A DNA stretch of 64,000 nt from an uncultured Collinsella sp. GTDB lineage: Bacteria; Actinomycetota; Coriobacteriia; Coriobacteriales; Coriobacteriaceae. Below the pieces are notes generated by a model. It ran no database searches. It was not told where the DNA came from and saw only the letters and a program-made list of their open reading frames with translations. Location: assembly GCA_900754745.1 (NCBI GenBank), contig CAAEEB010000089.1, positions 11,238-75,237 of the forward strand. Reading direction: 5' to 3'. The first letter of the stretch is position 1. Each line of letters starts with the position of its first letter. The position numbers and the translations under genes were made by a program. Below are positions 7,867 to 16,823 of the stretch, in pieces.

Positions 7867-8598
7867 ATGGCAGACATGATCGAGATCAAGCATCTCAACA
7901 AGTACTTTGGCGACCTGCATGTGCTCAAAGATATCAACCTCACCGTCAAGCGCGGCGAGAAGCTCGTCATGATCGGGCCGTCCGGTTCGGGTAAGTCGAC
8001 GCTCATCCGTTGCGTCGATTATCTTGAGGAACCCACATCGGGCGAAGTTGTCATCGACGGCACGCCGCTCACCAAAAAGAATCACCTGGAGATGGCTCGC
8101 AAGTACAGCTCCATGGTGTTTCAGCAGTTCAACCTGTATCCCAACATGACGGTGCTGGGCAATCTGACGCTCGCGCCCATCAAGCTGCAAAAGAAGAGCA
8201 AGGAGGAGGCGACCGAGATCGCCATCGCCGCGCTCAAGCGCGTCGGCATGGCGCATAAGGCCGGCGAGTATCCGCAGAACCTCTCGGGCGGTCAGCAGCA
8301 GCGCATCGCCATCGCCCGTGCCCTGTGCACCAAGCAGCCCATCATCCTGTTTGATGAGCCGACCTCGGCGCTCGACCCCGAGATGGTCCAGGAAGTCCTG
8401 GACGTTATGATTGAGCTCGCGCAGGAGGATATCACCATGATCTGCGTGACGCACGAGATGGGCTTTGCGCGCCAGGTGGCCGACCGCGTCATCTTTATGG
8501 AGGACGGCCGCATTCTGGAGGAGGGCACGCCCGAGCACTTCTTCGATAACCCCGAGAACCCGCGCTGCCGCGAGTTCCTGTCCAAGATTCTGCACTAG
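7867..8598 (+). CDS. Polar amino-acid ABC transporter, ATP-binding subunit
   Basis: A 243-residue GlnQ-like ATPase. Walker [10 protein letters not shown] is at residues 37-45, the Q-loop in VFQQFNLYP, the signature LSGGQQQR, Walker [13 protein letters not shown] and the H-loop in CVTHEMGFA. It energises import through the two permeases downstream. GGGAAGGG is 8 nt upstream of the ATG. It is the first gene of a four-gene operon (ATPase, binding protein, two permeases) covering a whole importer. Glutamine, glutamate or aspartate is a likely substrate class, but the exact amino acid cannot be read from the sequence. Confidence 0.95.
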   Translation: MADMIEIKHLNKYFGDLHVLKDINLTVKRGEKLVMIGPSGSGKSTLIRCVDYLEEPTSGEVVIDGTPLTKKNHLEMARKYSSMVFQQFNLYPNMTVLGNLTLAPIKLQKKSKEEATEIAIAALKRVGMAHKAGEYPQNLSGGQQQRIAIARALCTKQPIILFDEPTSALDPEMVQEVLDVMIELAQEDITMICVTHEMGFARQVADRVIFMEDGRILEEGTPEHFFDNPENPRCREFLSKILH

Positions 8599-8607
8599 GC
8601 GCGGGTG

Positions 8608-9483
8608 ATGGACATGACGGATATGACGAGGGCGGCTGTTTCGCGCCGTCACTTTCTGCAGCTGGCGGGCGCCGGCATGTTCGCATTGGCGGGCACCGCG
8701 CTCACCGGTTGCGGCAGCTCCACCAGCGGCGAGGGCTCCGATAAGGGTTCCAAGCTTGCGGCCATCAAGTCGCGTGGACACCTGAACGCCGGCGTCAAGA
8801 AGGACGTTCCCGGCTACGGCTATTACGACACCGCCAAGGGCCGCTTTGAGGGCATGGAGGTCGACCTGTGCTACCAGATTGCCGCTGCCGTCTTTGGCGT
8901 GAGTTACAAGGAGGCTCGCGCCCAGGAGCTTGTCGAGTTTACCGACGTAACGCCCAAGACGCGTGGCCCGCTCATCGATAACGGTCAGCTCGACGTGGTC
9001 GCGGCGACCTACACCATCACCGACGAGCGCAAGAAGAGCTGGGATTTCTCGACGCCGTACCGCACCGACTACGTGGGCCTCATGGTCAAGAAGCGCTCGG
9101 GCTTTACCTCGATCGAGGACCTGGACGGCAAGGTTATCGGCGTGAGCCAGGGCGCCACCACGCAGGGCCTGATCGAGCAGATGATCAAGGACAACGGCTT
9201 TCACTGCGAACCCGAGTTTAGGGCCTTTAGCGGCTATCCCATCATCAAGAGTTCGCTCGACGCCGGCAATATCGACGTCTTTGCCATGGATCGCTCCACG
9301 CTGGCAGGCTACATGAACGAGACCGTCGAGCTGCTGCAGCCCGAGGTCAAGTTTGGCGAGCAGGGCTACGGCGTGGCGACCAAGAAGGGTTGCGACCTTT
9401 CGGCCGTGGTCGATCAGGTGGTTTGCGATCGCCTGGCCGACGGCTGGCTCGATCAAGAGGTCAAGACCTGGGGTCTTGTGTAA
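8608..9483 (+). CDS. Amino-acid ABC transporter substrate-binding lipoprotein
   Basis: A solute-binding protein of family 3. The start is ATG 8608 (GTG 8605 and ATG 8614 are alternatives). The signal has SRRHFLQLAGAG followed by a hydrophobic run and the lipobox LTGC, so it looks like a Tat-type lipoprotein signal. The mature part starts with the family pattern RGHLNAGVKKDVPGYGYYD. It also has GMEVDLCYQIA and the later QGATTQGLIE and KSSLDAGNIDVFAMD segments. It captures the amino acid outside the membrane. It lies 9 bp after the ATPase gene and 24 bp before the first permease. Confidence 0.93.
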   Translation: MDMTDMTRAAVSRRHFLQLAGAGMFALAGTALTGCGSSTSGEGSDKGSKLAAIKSRGHLNAGVKKDVPGYGYYDTAKGRFEGMEVDLCYQIAAAVFGVSYKEARAQELVEFTDVTPKTRGPLIDNGQLDVVAATYTITDERKKSWDFSTPYRTDYVGLMVKKRSGFTSIEDLDGKVIGVSQGATTQGLIEQMIKDNGFHCEPEFRAFSGYPIIKSSLDAGNIDVFAMDRSTLAGYMNETVELLQPEVKFGEQGYGVATKKGCDLSAVVDQVVCDRLADGWLDQEVKTWGLV

Positions 9484-9507
9484 GCGTTCGTCCAAGGAAG
9501 GAATCAA

Positions 9508-10254
9508 ATGCTCGAAGGATTGTTTGACGCCGACCGTTGGTCGACGACATTTCAAAACATGGGGCCCTTCTGGGAGGGCTTTGGCGTGACGCTGCAGGTG
9601 GTTGTTGCCGGCCTGCTGCTGTCGCTGGTGCTGGGCACGCTGCTGGGCGTGTTCTCGACCACCCGTTCGCGCGTGCTGCGCGCCATCAGTCGCGTGTACG
9701 TGGAGTTTTACCAGAACACCCCGCTGCCCGTGCAGGTGCTCTTTATGTATATGGCCGGCCCGCAGTTTTTGCAGGCCATAACCGGTGCCGACCAGCCGGT
9801 GCGTATCGCACCGTTCGTGCTGGGCTTTTTGGGCGTGGGCCTGTATCACGCGGCCTACATCTCTGAGGTCATCCGCACCGGCATCGAGGCCGTTCCGCGC
9901 GGTCAGATGGAGGCGGCTCAGAGCCAGGGCTTCACGCGCGCGCAGGCCTACTGGTACATCGTGCTGCCCCAGACGTTCAAGATCATCCTGCCGCCGCTGT
10001 GCAACCAAGCGCTCAACCTGGTCAAGAACACGTCGGTGCTGGCGCTCGTGGCCGGCGGCGACCTTATGTATCGCTCCGACAACTTCGTAAGCCTGTATGG
10101 CTACCTGCAGGGGTACATCGTCTGCTGCTTTATGTACTTCATCATCTGCTTTCCGCTCGCCATGCTGGTACAGTGGCTCGAGCGCCGCTCCAAGGAGCAC
10201 CCGCGCGGTGTGAGCCTGGCTGAGCTGGGGCTCGACAACGTAGAGGAGGCCTAG
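9508..10254 (+). CDS. Amino-acid ABC transporter permease 1
   Basis: A 248-residue HisM/GlnP-type permease with about five membrane segments. The cytoplasmic EAA loop is visible as EAAQSQGFTRAQAYWYIVLP and contacts the ATPase. The N-terminal region carries the family pattern GFGVTLQVVVAGLLLSLVLG. AAGGAAGG precedes the ATG by 7 nt. Four base pairs separate it from the second permease, and the two presumably form a heterodimer. Confidence 0.93.
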   Translation: MLEGLFDADRWSTTFQNMGPFWEGFGVTLQVVVAGLLLSLVLGTLLGVFSTTRSRVLRAISRVYVEFYQNTPLPVQVLFMYMAGPQFLQAITGADQPVRIAPFVLGFLGVGLYHAAYISEVIRTGIEAVPRGQMEAAQSQGFTRAQAYWYIVLPQTFKIILPPLCNQALNLVKNTSVLALVAGGDLMYRSDNFVSLYGYLQGYIVCCFMYFIICFPLAMLVQWLERRSKEHPRGVSLAELGLDNVEEA

Positions 10255-10257
10255 CGC

Positions 10258-10896
10258 ATGGAAATCTTCAACGCGACCAACCTGCTCTACATCTGGGGCG
10301 GCTTTGTTAAGACCATCGAGATCTCGGCGCTGTCGATCTTTTTCTCGCTCATCTTTGGCACGGTGCTGGCGCTCGTCAAGAGCTATGCGCCCCGCCCGTT
10401 CCGCATTTTGGTGAGTGCCTATATCGAGCTGTTCCGCTGCACGCCGAACCTGCTGTGGATCCTGTTTATCTACTTTACGGTGCAGGGTCTGGACATTGTG
10501 ATTTCGACCATCGCCTTTACGCTGTTTACCAGCGCCGTTATGGCCGAGATCGTGCGCGGCGGCCTCAACTCGATTCCGCGCGGTCAGTTTGAGGCGGCGC
10601 AGAGCCAGGGCTTCGGCTTCTTTGCCACCATGCGCTACATCATCCTGCCGCAGACGTTTAAGACGATTATTCCGGCCCTGTTTAGCCAGTGCACGACCGT
10701 TATCAAGGACAGCTCGTATCTTTCGGGCATTAACGTGGCCGAGCTCATGTACACGGCAAACGTCGTAATGGCGCATGCGATCGACCTGTCACAGGTGCTC
10801 ATGCTCTACGGTCTGGTGTTTGCGATGTACTTTGCGCTGAACTTTGGCATTTCGCTGCTGGTCCGCGCATATCAGCGCCGAGTCGTAGCCGCATAG
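10258..10896 (+). CDS. Amino-acid ABC transporter permease 2
   Basis: A 212-residue HisM/GlnP-type permease and partner of the preceding gene. It has KTIEISALSIFFSLIFG near the N-terminus and the EAA loop EAAQSQGFGFFATMRYIILP. GAGGAGG, inside the end of the previous gene, serves as ribosome site. It ends the importer operon. A 100-bp multi-tier palindrome begins directly after its TAG. Confidence 0.93.
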   Translation: MEIFNATNLLYIWGGFVKTIEISALSIFFSLIFGTVLALVKSYAPRPFRILVSAYIELFRCTPNLLWILFIYFTVQGLDIVISTIAFTLFTSAVMAEIVRGGLNSIPRGQFEAAQSQGFGFFATMRYIILPQTFKTIIPALFSQCTTVIKDSSYLSGINVAELMYTANVVMAHAIDLSQVLMLYGLVFAMYFALNFGISLLVRAYQRRVVAA

Positions 10897-11002
10897 TCCT
10901 GCTTCCCCAAGCACGGCACCTTGCCCCTCAATCGTCGCTTGCGTACATTTAGTACGCGGCGCTCCTCTTTCGGGGCAATCTGCCGCACTTGGGAAACCAG
11001 GA
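10897..11002 (+). repeat. Multi-tier imperfect palindrome after the ABC importer operon
   Basis: Nested arms separated by short unpaired gaps. TCCTG (10897-10901) pairs with CAGGA (10998-11002), TTCCCCAAG with CTTGGGAA, CGGCA with TGCCG, and TTGCCCC with GGGGCAA. GCGTAC / GTACGC closes the tip around ATTTA. It starts at the base after the stop codon. There is no T tract. A palindrome of like design lies at 20619-20723. Confidence 0.75.
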
Positions 11003-11015
11003 CGGTCGTAAGTGA

Positions 11016-11051
11016 CAAAATGAGAAACGGGGACAGCCTTTTTCTCATTTG
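11016..11051 (+). repeat. GGGGACAG-loop hairpin upstream of the kinase-like gene
   Basis: CAAAATGAGAAA and TTTCTCATTTG pair around CGGGGACAGCC. It ends 16 bp before the next start codon, so it would lie in that gene's leader. Confidence 0.6.
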
Positions 11052-11067
11052 TTAGAAAGGAATCGCG

Positions 11068-11691
11068 ATGAGCGATCTGGAGAATAAGAAGAATCCTGTG
11101 GTCATTACCATCGCGCGCGATTTTGGTGCCGAGGGTCACGAGATTGGTCGCATGCTTGCCAACGAGTTGGGGATTCCGCTGTACGACAACGAGCTGCTGG
11201 TACGCGCATCGCTGCGCGCGGGCGAGTCGCTCGATAAGATGGCGGCCTACGACGAGCGTCTGGCTGTGGAGAACATGGCGTTTCTGCCCGACCGCTACGA
11301 CGCACGCTCGTACTCGGACAAGCTGTTCCAAAAGATGAGCCAGGTGATTTTGGACCTGGGCGAGACCGAGAGCTGCATTATCGAGGGTCGCCTGTCCGAT
11401 TACCTGCTGCGCAACAACCCCAACCACATTGCCGTGTTGGTGACCGCACCCTTTGAGGACCGCGTCGAGATCGTGCGCAAGAAGCGCGGACTTAACAAAA
11501 AGAAGGGCGCCAAGCTGGTCAAGCAGCAGCAGAAGGCGCGCGAGGCGTTCTATAAGCGCTATAGTGCCGGAAAGTGGAAGATGACGAGCGGCAAGGACAT
11601 TGTCGTCAACCGCGCCAAGCTGGGCCGCGAAGGCTGCAAAGACGTTATCGCCGCAGCCTACCGCTACAAGGTAGCGCAGCTCGAAGGCTAG
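11068..11691 (+). CDS. Cytidylate-kinase-like family protein
   Basis: 207 residues, matching the cytidylate-kinase-like (AAA_26) family found widely in anaerobic gut bacteria. The N-terminus VVITIARDFGAEGHEIGRMLANELGIPLYD has the family's modified P-loop, where the usual GxxGxGKS is replaced by ARDFGAEG. An internal IIEGRLSDYLL segment and an Arg/Lys-rich LID-like part (VRKKRGLNKKKGA) follow. True cytidylate kinase is a separate protein and the substrate of this family is not established. AGAAAGGA lies 8 nt upstream of the ATG. It is monocistronic, ending in a strong terminator. Confidence 0.8.
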   Translation: MSDLENKKNPVVITIARDFGAEGHEIGRMLANELGIPLYDNELLVRASLRAGESLDKMAAYDERLAVENMAFLPDRYDARSYSDKLFQKMSQVILDLGETESCIIEGRLSDYLLRNNPNHIAVLVTAPFEDRVEIVRKKRGLNKKKGAKLVKQQQKAREAFYKRYSAGKWKMTSGKDIVVNRAKLGREGCKDVIAAAYRYKVAQLEG

Positions 11692-11697
11692 CCGATT

Positions 11698-11745
11698 AAA
11701 AACCACCACAAAGGGGACAGGCACCTTTGTGGTGGTTTTTGTTTT
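11698..11745 (+). terminator. Intrinsic terminator, repeat R3 type
   Basis: AAAAACCACCACAAAGG pairs with CCTTTGTGGTGGTTTTT over 17 bp, loop GGACAGGCA, followed by GTTTT. Related hairpins: 13125-13164, 14731-14767 and 17141-17178. Confidence 0.9.
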
Positions 11746-11783
11746 AGGCAGAGAAAGTCAACTGGTTCTGCCGGGGCCGATCG

Positions 11784-11830
11784 CTCAAAGAACTCAAGGA
11801 TGCTCAAAAAACTCAAAGATACTCAAATAA
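11784..11830 (+). repeat. Tandem 19-bp direct repeats upstream of the ATPase gene
   Basis: Unit 1 CTCAAAGAACTCAAGGATG (11784-11802), unit 2 CTCAAAAAACTCAAAGATA (11803-11821) and a partial unit CTCAAATAA (11822-11830). Each unit contains CTCAA twice. The array lies 50 bp before the start codon in an AT-rich stretch and is iteron- or operator-like. Confidence 0.8.
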
Positions 11831-11881
11831 ATTATAGATAGTAGGGGCATAATTAAGTTATATGAGTTAAAGGGAGGCTTT

Positions 11882-12997
11882 ATGGCGGCACCGACGGTGT
11901 ACAGGCAGGCAAATCCATTCACGCCGATGTTCGGACGTGTACCGGCGTATATGGCCGGCCGTGAGCAAATCATCGATGATATGGTGCTGGCGTTTGAAAA
12001 TGACGACTCCGATCCCAATCTTTGCTCGGTTTTCTATGGTGCGCGTGGTACAGGTAAAACGGCGCTTTTGGCATATCTGTCGTACCGCGCCCAGCAAGAG
12101 GGCTGGATTACAGCGAATGTGACGGCCTCGGAGGGGATGCTCGAAGACATTTTGCAGCGCCTCAACGAATCAGCCGCCCATCTGATCGAAAAGCCCGCTT
12201 CTAGGCGTGTGAACAGTGTCGGCATTGCCCCCGTAGGAAGCATGAGCTGGGAAAACATCGATGTTGAATTTGAGGGCGCTAACTGGCGTACTAAGATGAA
12301 CGCTTTGTTTGCTCAGCTTGAAGCGACTGACACCGGGGTGCTTATCGCCGTTGACGAAGTGGATGCATCGTTTGCGCAAATGACGGAGCTTGTTACTACC
12401 TACCAGCACTTTGTAAGCGAGAATAAAAAGGTAGCTTTGCTTATGGCGGGGCTGCCGTTTCGCGTGCTGGCGCTGCTGACGGGGAAATCGACATCGTTTC
12501 TTCGTCGCGCGGCTCAACATTCGCTGGGATCAATTTCACCGACTGAGGTAAAAGAAGCGTTTCGACTAACGATTGAGGACGGCGGCAAGACGATTTCTGA
12601 TGAGGCGATCGACCTCGCTGCCAAGGCGATCGATGGTTTTCCATTTATGTTCCAGTTGGTGGGGTATCGGGCATGGAATGCTTCGCGCCAAGCCTCCGAG
12701 GTTTCTATTGAGGATGTCGAACGAGGCGCGAAACTTGCGCAAGAGGAGCTGGAATCGCGAGTTTTCGCTTCAACAGCGGCGGAACTTTCACGAGGGGACC
12801 TTGAATTTCTTCGTGCAATGAATCCGGTTGGGACGACGACCAGGCAAGAGCTGGCAGCGAGGCTTAAGAAGAGTTCCGGTTCGATTTCAACGTATAAAAA
12901 GCGTCTGGTAGAGGCTGGGGTAATTGAAGAGCCTCTACAAGGACGTTTTGAGTTTGCATTGCCAGGCTTTGGCCGATATGTCGCATCGCTTTACTAG
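11882..12997 (+). CDS. AAA ATPase with C-terminal winged-helix domain
   Basis: 371 residues, resembling the Orc1/Cdc6-like AAA+ ATPases of bacterial accessory regions. Walker A is GARGTGKTA (about residues 54-62), Walker B is VLIAVDEVDA (about 153-162), and a sensor-like LLMAGLPFRV follows. The C-terminal ~90 residues (GDLEFLRAMNP to the end) look like a winged helix (TTRQELAARLKKSSGSISTYKKRLVEAGVI). It has a strong ribosome site AAAGGGAGG. Base composition is clearly lower in GC than the neighbours and it stands alone behind tandem repeats, which suggests acquisition. The C-terminal wHTH could bind the 19-bp repeats upstream. The biological role is unknown. Confidence 0.8.
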   Translation: MAAPTVYRQANPFTPMFGRVPAYMAGREQIIDDMVLAFENDDSDPNLCSVFYGARGTGKTALLAYLSYRAQQEGWITANVTASEGMLEDILQRLNESAAHLIEKPASRRVNSVGIAPVGSMSWENIDVEFEGANWRTKMNALFAQLEATDTGVLIAVDEVDASFAQMTELVTTYQHFVSENKKVALLMAGLPFRVLALLTGKSTSFLRRAAQHSLGSISPTEVKEAFRLTIEDGGKTISDEAIDLAAKAIDGFPFMFQLVGYRAWNASRQASEVSIEDVERGAKLAQEELESRVFASTAAELSRGDLEFLRAMNPVGTTTRQELAARLKKSSGSISTYKKRLVEAGVIEEPLQGRFEFALPGFGRYVASLY

Positions 12998-13038
12998 AGG
13001 GTCGTTGCTGCGAAGGATCGCTTCGTGTCCCTTTACTG

Positions 13039-13094
13039 TCTAGATCTGTAACAATAAGCCTGCTTTTAGGGGCCTATCTGTTACAGACTGAGAC
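13039..13094. repeat. R1 inverted-repeat unit, single copy
   Basis: TCTAGATCTGTAACA and TGTTACAGACTGAGA flank a 25-nt core. It is one isolated copy of the unit that forms arrays at 16824, 32711 and 37441. Confidence 0.85.
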
Positions 13095-13124
13095 AAACTG
13101 GCAGAGTGGCCTTCTGCTCCGCTC

Positions 13125-13164
13125 AAACCACCGCAAGGGGGGCTTTGTGGTGGTTTTTGTTTTA
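13125..13164 (+). terminator. R3-type hairpin terminator after the ATPase gene
   Basis: AAACCACCGCAAG pairs with CTTTGTGGTGGTTT, then TTGTTTT on the plus strand. The last bases overlap the stop codon of the convergent LuxR gene. Confidence 0.75.
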
Positions 13165-14565
13165 GGCCGAGGGGAAGGCCTTGGTGAGACCGGCGCGCGT
13201 CTGCGTGTCGGTCTTTTGGTAGATAGAGCTCAGGTGGCGCTGCACCATGCGCATCGAGATGCCGAGTTCCTCGGCGACCTGCTTGAGCGGGCGCTCGTCC
13301 TGGGTCACGGCCATGAGCACGTCGACTTCGCGCGGGGTGAGGCCGTGGTCGGCGATGAAGGCTTGGCGCTGTTCCTCGATGCTGGGTGCAGCGAGTGCCT
13401 CCTCGGCGAGCTGTTGATGTTCGCGCTCCTGCTCGGTTTGGGGTAGACGGAACAGCCCCGCAGCTACAAATGCCACGCTTGCCGCCACAAGCAGCACGAG
13501 CGCGCCGATCATGATGAGGGCGACATTGTCCGAGGTGACCAGTGCCAGCGAGATGCCCGATGTGGTGAATGCGCATACATTGTTGGCGGCGCGGCCCATG
13601 CCGGCCCACAAAGCCGGAGTGTGCATACGCGGCGCCAGCTGTGTAAACGTGGCGGTGAAGAACGTGACGAAAAAGCCCGAGCTCAGATAAAAGACGATGA
13701 GGCCCAGGTTGGGATCGGCGCCAGCTTCCACGGCCAAGATTGAGATGGCGGAGAGCACCGTGACACCGAGCATGACAAGGCCCATGTAGCGACGCTCGGC
13801 AAGGTCAAAGACGATGCCGGCGACCAGGCCGCTCGCCGCCAAAAAGAGGCGTGGCCAAGTCTGCACGGCGATGGTGCCGTGGGCGTTGGAGAACGTGACC
13901 ACGTTATCGAGCGTGGAGAACAGGCAGGCGAGAATCATGACAAGCGCGATGCTCCAACACGCCTGCTTGGCGAGGACGTGTGAGGGCTCGGTAAAAGGGT
14001 TGATGGTGGAGCGGGGGTTCTCATCTGCCTCTTGGGGCGCGGCGCTGAGGGAGGAGATGACGATCGTCGCCGCGCCAAGAATGATGAGCTCAACGATGCC
14101 GCCACAATCGAGCAGGTTAAGGGCAAACTGCAGGAGGATGCCTGCGGCATAGGCCGCTCCCGCGCCGGCTGCGAGCTTGGGGTCGTCTTGGAATGCCAAC
14201 GCAAAGGCGTGATGCGCAGTGGCGCCCAGCAGGCCGAGCCCAAGGAATGCAATGCACCCCAGAATCTCGAGTGCAAGCGGACCCGTGGGGGATTGGATTT
14301 GAGTTAAGCCAACGATGGCGATGGGAACGGCGGCGCCGGCAACTGCCTGGGGCTGGCCTTTGCGCTGGGCGAGGGTCAGCAGCGGCGCATATCCGATAAA
14401 GCCGATGACGCTGGCACCCAGGATAAAGCCTTGTGCAATCACGACGCGTTCGGCACCGGCGAGCAACCCGACATTGATGTCGAAGCGAAACTCGGCGGCA
14501 AGAAAGACAAAGGTAAAGAGCGCGAGTGCCAGAAGCGCGTTGATTTTAGGCTTACTCAGGTTCAA
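13162..14565 (-). CDS. LuxR-family regulator with polytopic membrane N-terminus
   Basis: 467 residues. The start is a TTG at 14565 (LNLSKPKINALL) with AAAGGA 6 nt upstream. About twelve hydrophobic segments fill residues 8-385 in an MFS-like pattern. After a short acidic linker, a LuxR/GerE HTH follows (about 405-462: GLTPREVDVLMAVTQDERPLKQVAEELGISMRMVQRHLSSIYQKT). Regulators of this design, which sense a ligand in the membrane and bind DNA with the tail, are numerous in Coriobacteriia. It is divergent from a surface-protein gene, a likely target. The stop codon abuts the R3 hairpin. Confidence 0.9.
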   Translation of the reverse strand: MNLSKPKINALLALALFTFVFLAAEFRFDINVGLLAGAERVVIAQGFILGASVIGFIGYAPLLTLAQRKGQPQAVAGAAVPIAIVGLTQIQSPTGPLALEILGCIAFLGLGLLGATAHHAFALAFQDDPKLAAGAGAAYAAGILLQFALNLLDCGGIVELIILGAATIVISSLSAAPQEADENPRSTINPFTEPSHVLAKQACWSIALVMILACLFSTLDNVVTFSNAHGTIAVQTWPRLFLAASGLVAGIVFDLAERRYMGLVMLGVTVLSAISILAVEAGADPNLGLIVFYLSSGFFVTFFTATFTQLAPRMHTPALWAGMGRAANNVCAFTTSGISLALVTSDNVALIMIGALVLLVAASVAFVAAGLFRLPQTEQEREHQQLAEEALAAPSIEEQRQAFIADHGLTPREVDVLMAVTQDERPLKQVAEELGISMRMVQRHLSSIYQKTDTQTRAGLTKAFPSA

Positions 14566-14719
14566 GAACGGTCCTTTGGGTGGACGGAATGGTCGTGACC
14601 TCGATTGTAGCGTCCCTGGGACGAGCGTGGCGATAACGAAATCAATTTGAATTAAACCGCAGGTAGAGGCCTAGGTTCGCATCTATGAACCTAGGCGTAC
14701 GGAGTCATTTGGCGCATCT

Positions 14720-14767
14720 TGGTGGTACAGGACCACCACGAAGGGGACAGGCACCTTTGTGGTGGTA
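14720..14767 (+). promoter_or_regulatory. Alternative hairpins (R3 type) upstream of the surface-protein gene
   Basis: Segment 2, ACCACCAC (14732-14739), can pair with segment 1, GGTGGT (14721-14726), or with segment 3, GTGGTGGT (14759-14766). The second hairpin has the GGGGACAGGCAC loop. It lies 26-73 bp before the start codon. An attenuator-like switch is possible, though the repeat may also sit there by chance. Confidence 0.45.
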
Positions 14768-14792
14768 TGCCCCTACGACCAAGGAGGCCGTT

Positions 14793-16787
14793 ATGTACGG
14801 AAGCCACTTTGAAAAGCAAACCCAGCGCGAGCGTACCTGCTCGCTGGCTCACGGTACCTGGCGTTGTGTGGGTGCCAAAATCGCTTGCGCTGGCGCGTGC
14901 GCGCTTATGGTCGGCCAGTTGCTGCTGCCGAGCGTGGCGCTGGCGACGGAATGCGCCGATTCCGCCGCTGGGACGGACGAGGTTGCCGCGGCTCCGGTGA
15001 CGCCGGCGGTTGCGGAGGATGCGGCTGCAACGACCGCACCAGCTGCTTCGACCGCGCCTGCAACCGATGCTGCTCCGGCGGCGCAAGTCACCGTTGAGCC
15101 TCAGCAGACAATCCCAGCCGATGCCGTCAATGAGTCTAGCGGTGCTGCGCTCGCTGGGCAAAACGCTTCTGGCGACGACGACGCCGCCATGCCAGCGAGC
15201 AACGCCATCATGCCCTGCGGTGTGACCGATGTTGTTGGCGGCAGCGACGTTAGGGTCAATACGACCGTGGTTCCCCGCTACACGGACTGCGCGCTTCCGA
15301 GCAATGTCACACTCGAAAAGGGCCAGTCGTATACCTATGATTTTCCCGATGTTGAGGGCGGCATGCCGGATGAGCCGCCCTGCGAACTTGTCGAAACCAA
15401 GTACTACCGGGCCGATGCTGTTTCGGGCACTCTGGCTGAAGTCCAGGACACATCTATGTCCGATGTGACGGCTCACTTTGAGCCTGTTGGCGATCACATG
15501 AGGCTGACGCTGACCTTTACGGGTGGCGCGGCAGGCGGCTCGTATCGACTCGCGCGCAATGAGGCTCTCTATATTGGCACGGCACTGGAGTATACCGGAA
15601 CTGACTATGAAGGCAGCTCGACTATCCTCAACGAAACCAGGTACGATTATTACCTCCGCTACGCCATCAATAGCGAAATTACGCTCGTTGCGTCAGAAAA
15701 CGAAGCCCTCCATAACCTGGACGTCAACGACGTGAAGACCGACTACGCGCCCGGCGAGGCGCCGCGCGCGACCGCGACGATCCCCGCTGCCGATGCCGAC
15801 AAGTACGAGATCGCCTACGAGTGCTGGGAGGAAATGGAGCTCAATATGGAATCCGGGGAGTCGGTACCCGTCGCCTTCTGGTATTCCGATCCCGCAGAGT
15901 ACAAGCCGGGCATGAAGAAGATTGACCACTTCGAGGAGGGCAAGTTCTACATGTACTCCGTTGAGCTGAGGCTCAAGGGCGACAATACCGTGGCCGATGA
16001 CTGCAATATGAACGTCAACGGTCATTGGGCGCACCACATCAAGACCGTCAACGGCGTCTTCGCCCCAAACGCTGACAATATGCTGTGCGAGCAGCCAATC
16101 GACGAATGGCGCGCCATCGACGTTATCGAGATTAATGGCGCCACGACCACCTTTAAGGCGGGCGACAGTCCGGTCTTTACGGCGGGCACTCCGGTGGATT
16201 CGAACTCCGTCCTTCAGTGTGAGTTCTGGACGGGGAGCGACGGCAGTGAGGTGAATTCCGTCGAGTTTTGGGACCAGCACATCACCAACCATATCGACGC
16301 GTTTAAGCCCGGTGTGACCTATCGTTACGGCCTGTACTTTAAGCCGGCGCGTGGCTTCTACTTTACGCCCAATACCAAGCTGAAGATCAATGGGGTTGAG
16401 TGTGGCTATCAGGTGGGCGAGGCAAGCGAGGTCGATCCCGAGAGCGGCTGGACCCTTACGCTATGGCTGAACACCAACCTAACGTTTACGCCCGAGGCTA
16501 CGCCCACGCCCGATCCGCAGCCCACGCCGGATCCCAAGCCGATGCCGCAGCCTGAGGTGAAGCCCGACGCGAAGCCCGAGACGAAACCGGAGACCAAGCC
16601 CGCTGCGACGCCGATCAAAACGACCGTCACGACCAAGACGGTTGAGAAGGCCACGCCGGCAAAGAAGTCCGACGCCGCCCTGGTTGCCACGGGCGACAAC
16701 ACTGCCATGACCGTCGTCGCCCTGGGCATCGCCGGAGCAACCGTTGCCGTCGCCGGTGCCGCCGCAACCAAGCGTCGCGAGCGCTAG
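14793..16787 (+). CDS. Sortase-anchored surface protein, unknown domains
   Basis: 664 residues. ATG 14793 is chosen because AAGGAGG lies 6 nt upstream; the open frame extends back to 14685 across a repeat. The N-terminal signal ends in LLLPSVALA (cleavage near residue 50). An Ala/Thr-rich acidic spacer (about 55-145) follows. Two related beta-rich repeats then start near 310 and 450; each ends in a FxxGxxYxYxVxL-like strand before an N-G motif. A Pro/Lys spacer of TPDPQPTPDP and PETKP repeats leads to LVATGD, a variant LPXTG sorting site, then a membrane segment and KRRER. It is probably a wall-anchored exported protein; no ligand can be inferred. Confidence 0.85.
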   Translation: MYGSHFEKQTQRERTCSLAHGTWRCVGAKIACAGACALMVGQLLLPSVALATECADSAAGTDEVAAAPVTPAVAEDAAATTAPAASTAPATDAAPAAQVTVEPQQTIPADAVNESSGAALAGQNASGDDDAAMPASNAIMPCGVTDVVGGSDVRVNTTVVPRYTDCALPSNVTLEKGQSYTYDFPDVEGGMPDEPPCELVETKYYRADAVSGTLAEVQDTSMSDVTAHFEPVGDHMRLTLTFTGGAAGGSYRLARNEALYIGTALEYTGTDYEGSSTILNETRYDYYLRYAINSEITLVASENEALHNLDVNDVKTDYAPGEAPRATATIPAADADKYEIAYECWEEMELNMESGESVPVAFWYSDPAEYKPGMKKIDHFEEGKFYMYSVELRLKGDNTVADDCNMNVNGHWAHHIKTVNGVFAPNADNMLCEQPIDEWRAIDVIEINGATTTFKAGDSPVFTAGTPVDSNSVLQCEFWTGSDGSEVNSVEFWDQHITNHIDAFKPGVTYRYGLYFKPARGFYFTPNTKLKINGVECGYQVGEASEVDPESGWTLTLWLNTNLTFTPEATPTPDPQPTPDPKPMPQPEVKPDAKPETKPETKPAATPIKTTVTTKTVEKATPAKKSDAALVATGDNTAMTVVALGIAGATVAVAGAAATKRRER

Positions 16788-16823
16788 GTTTTGGTGGCGG
16801 CCCTCGTCCTCCGCATCTAATAG

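Noticed and set aside
7783..10776. 997-codon minus-strand frame over the ABC importer
   Set aside because: Shadow of four well-recognised plus-strand genes in high-GC DNA; composition is His/Arg/Leu-rich without domains.
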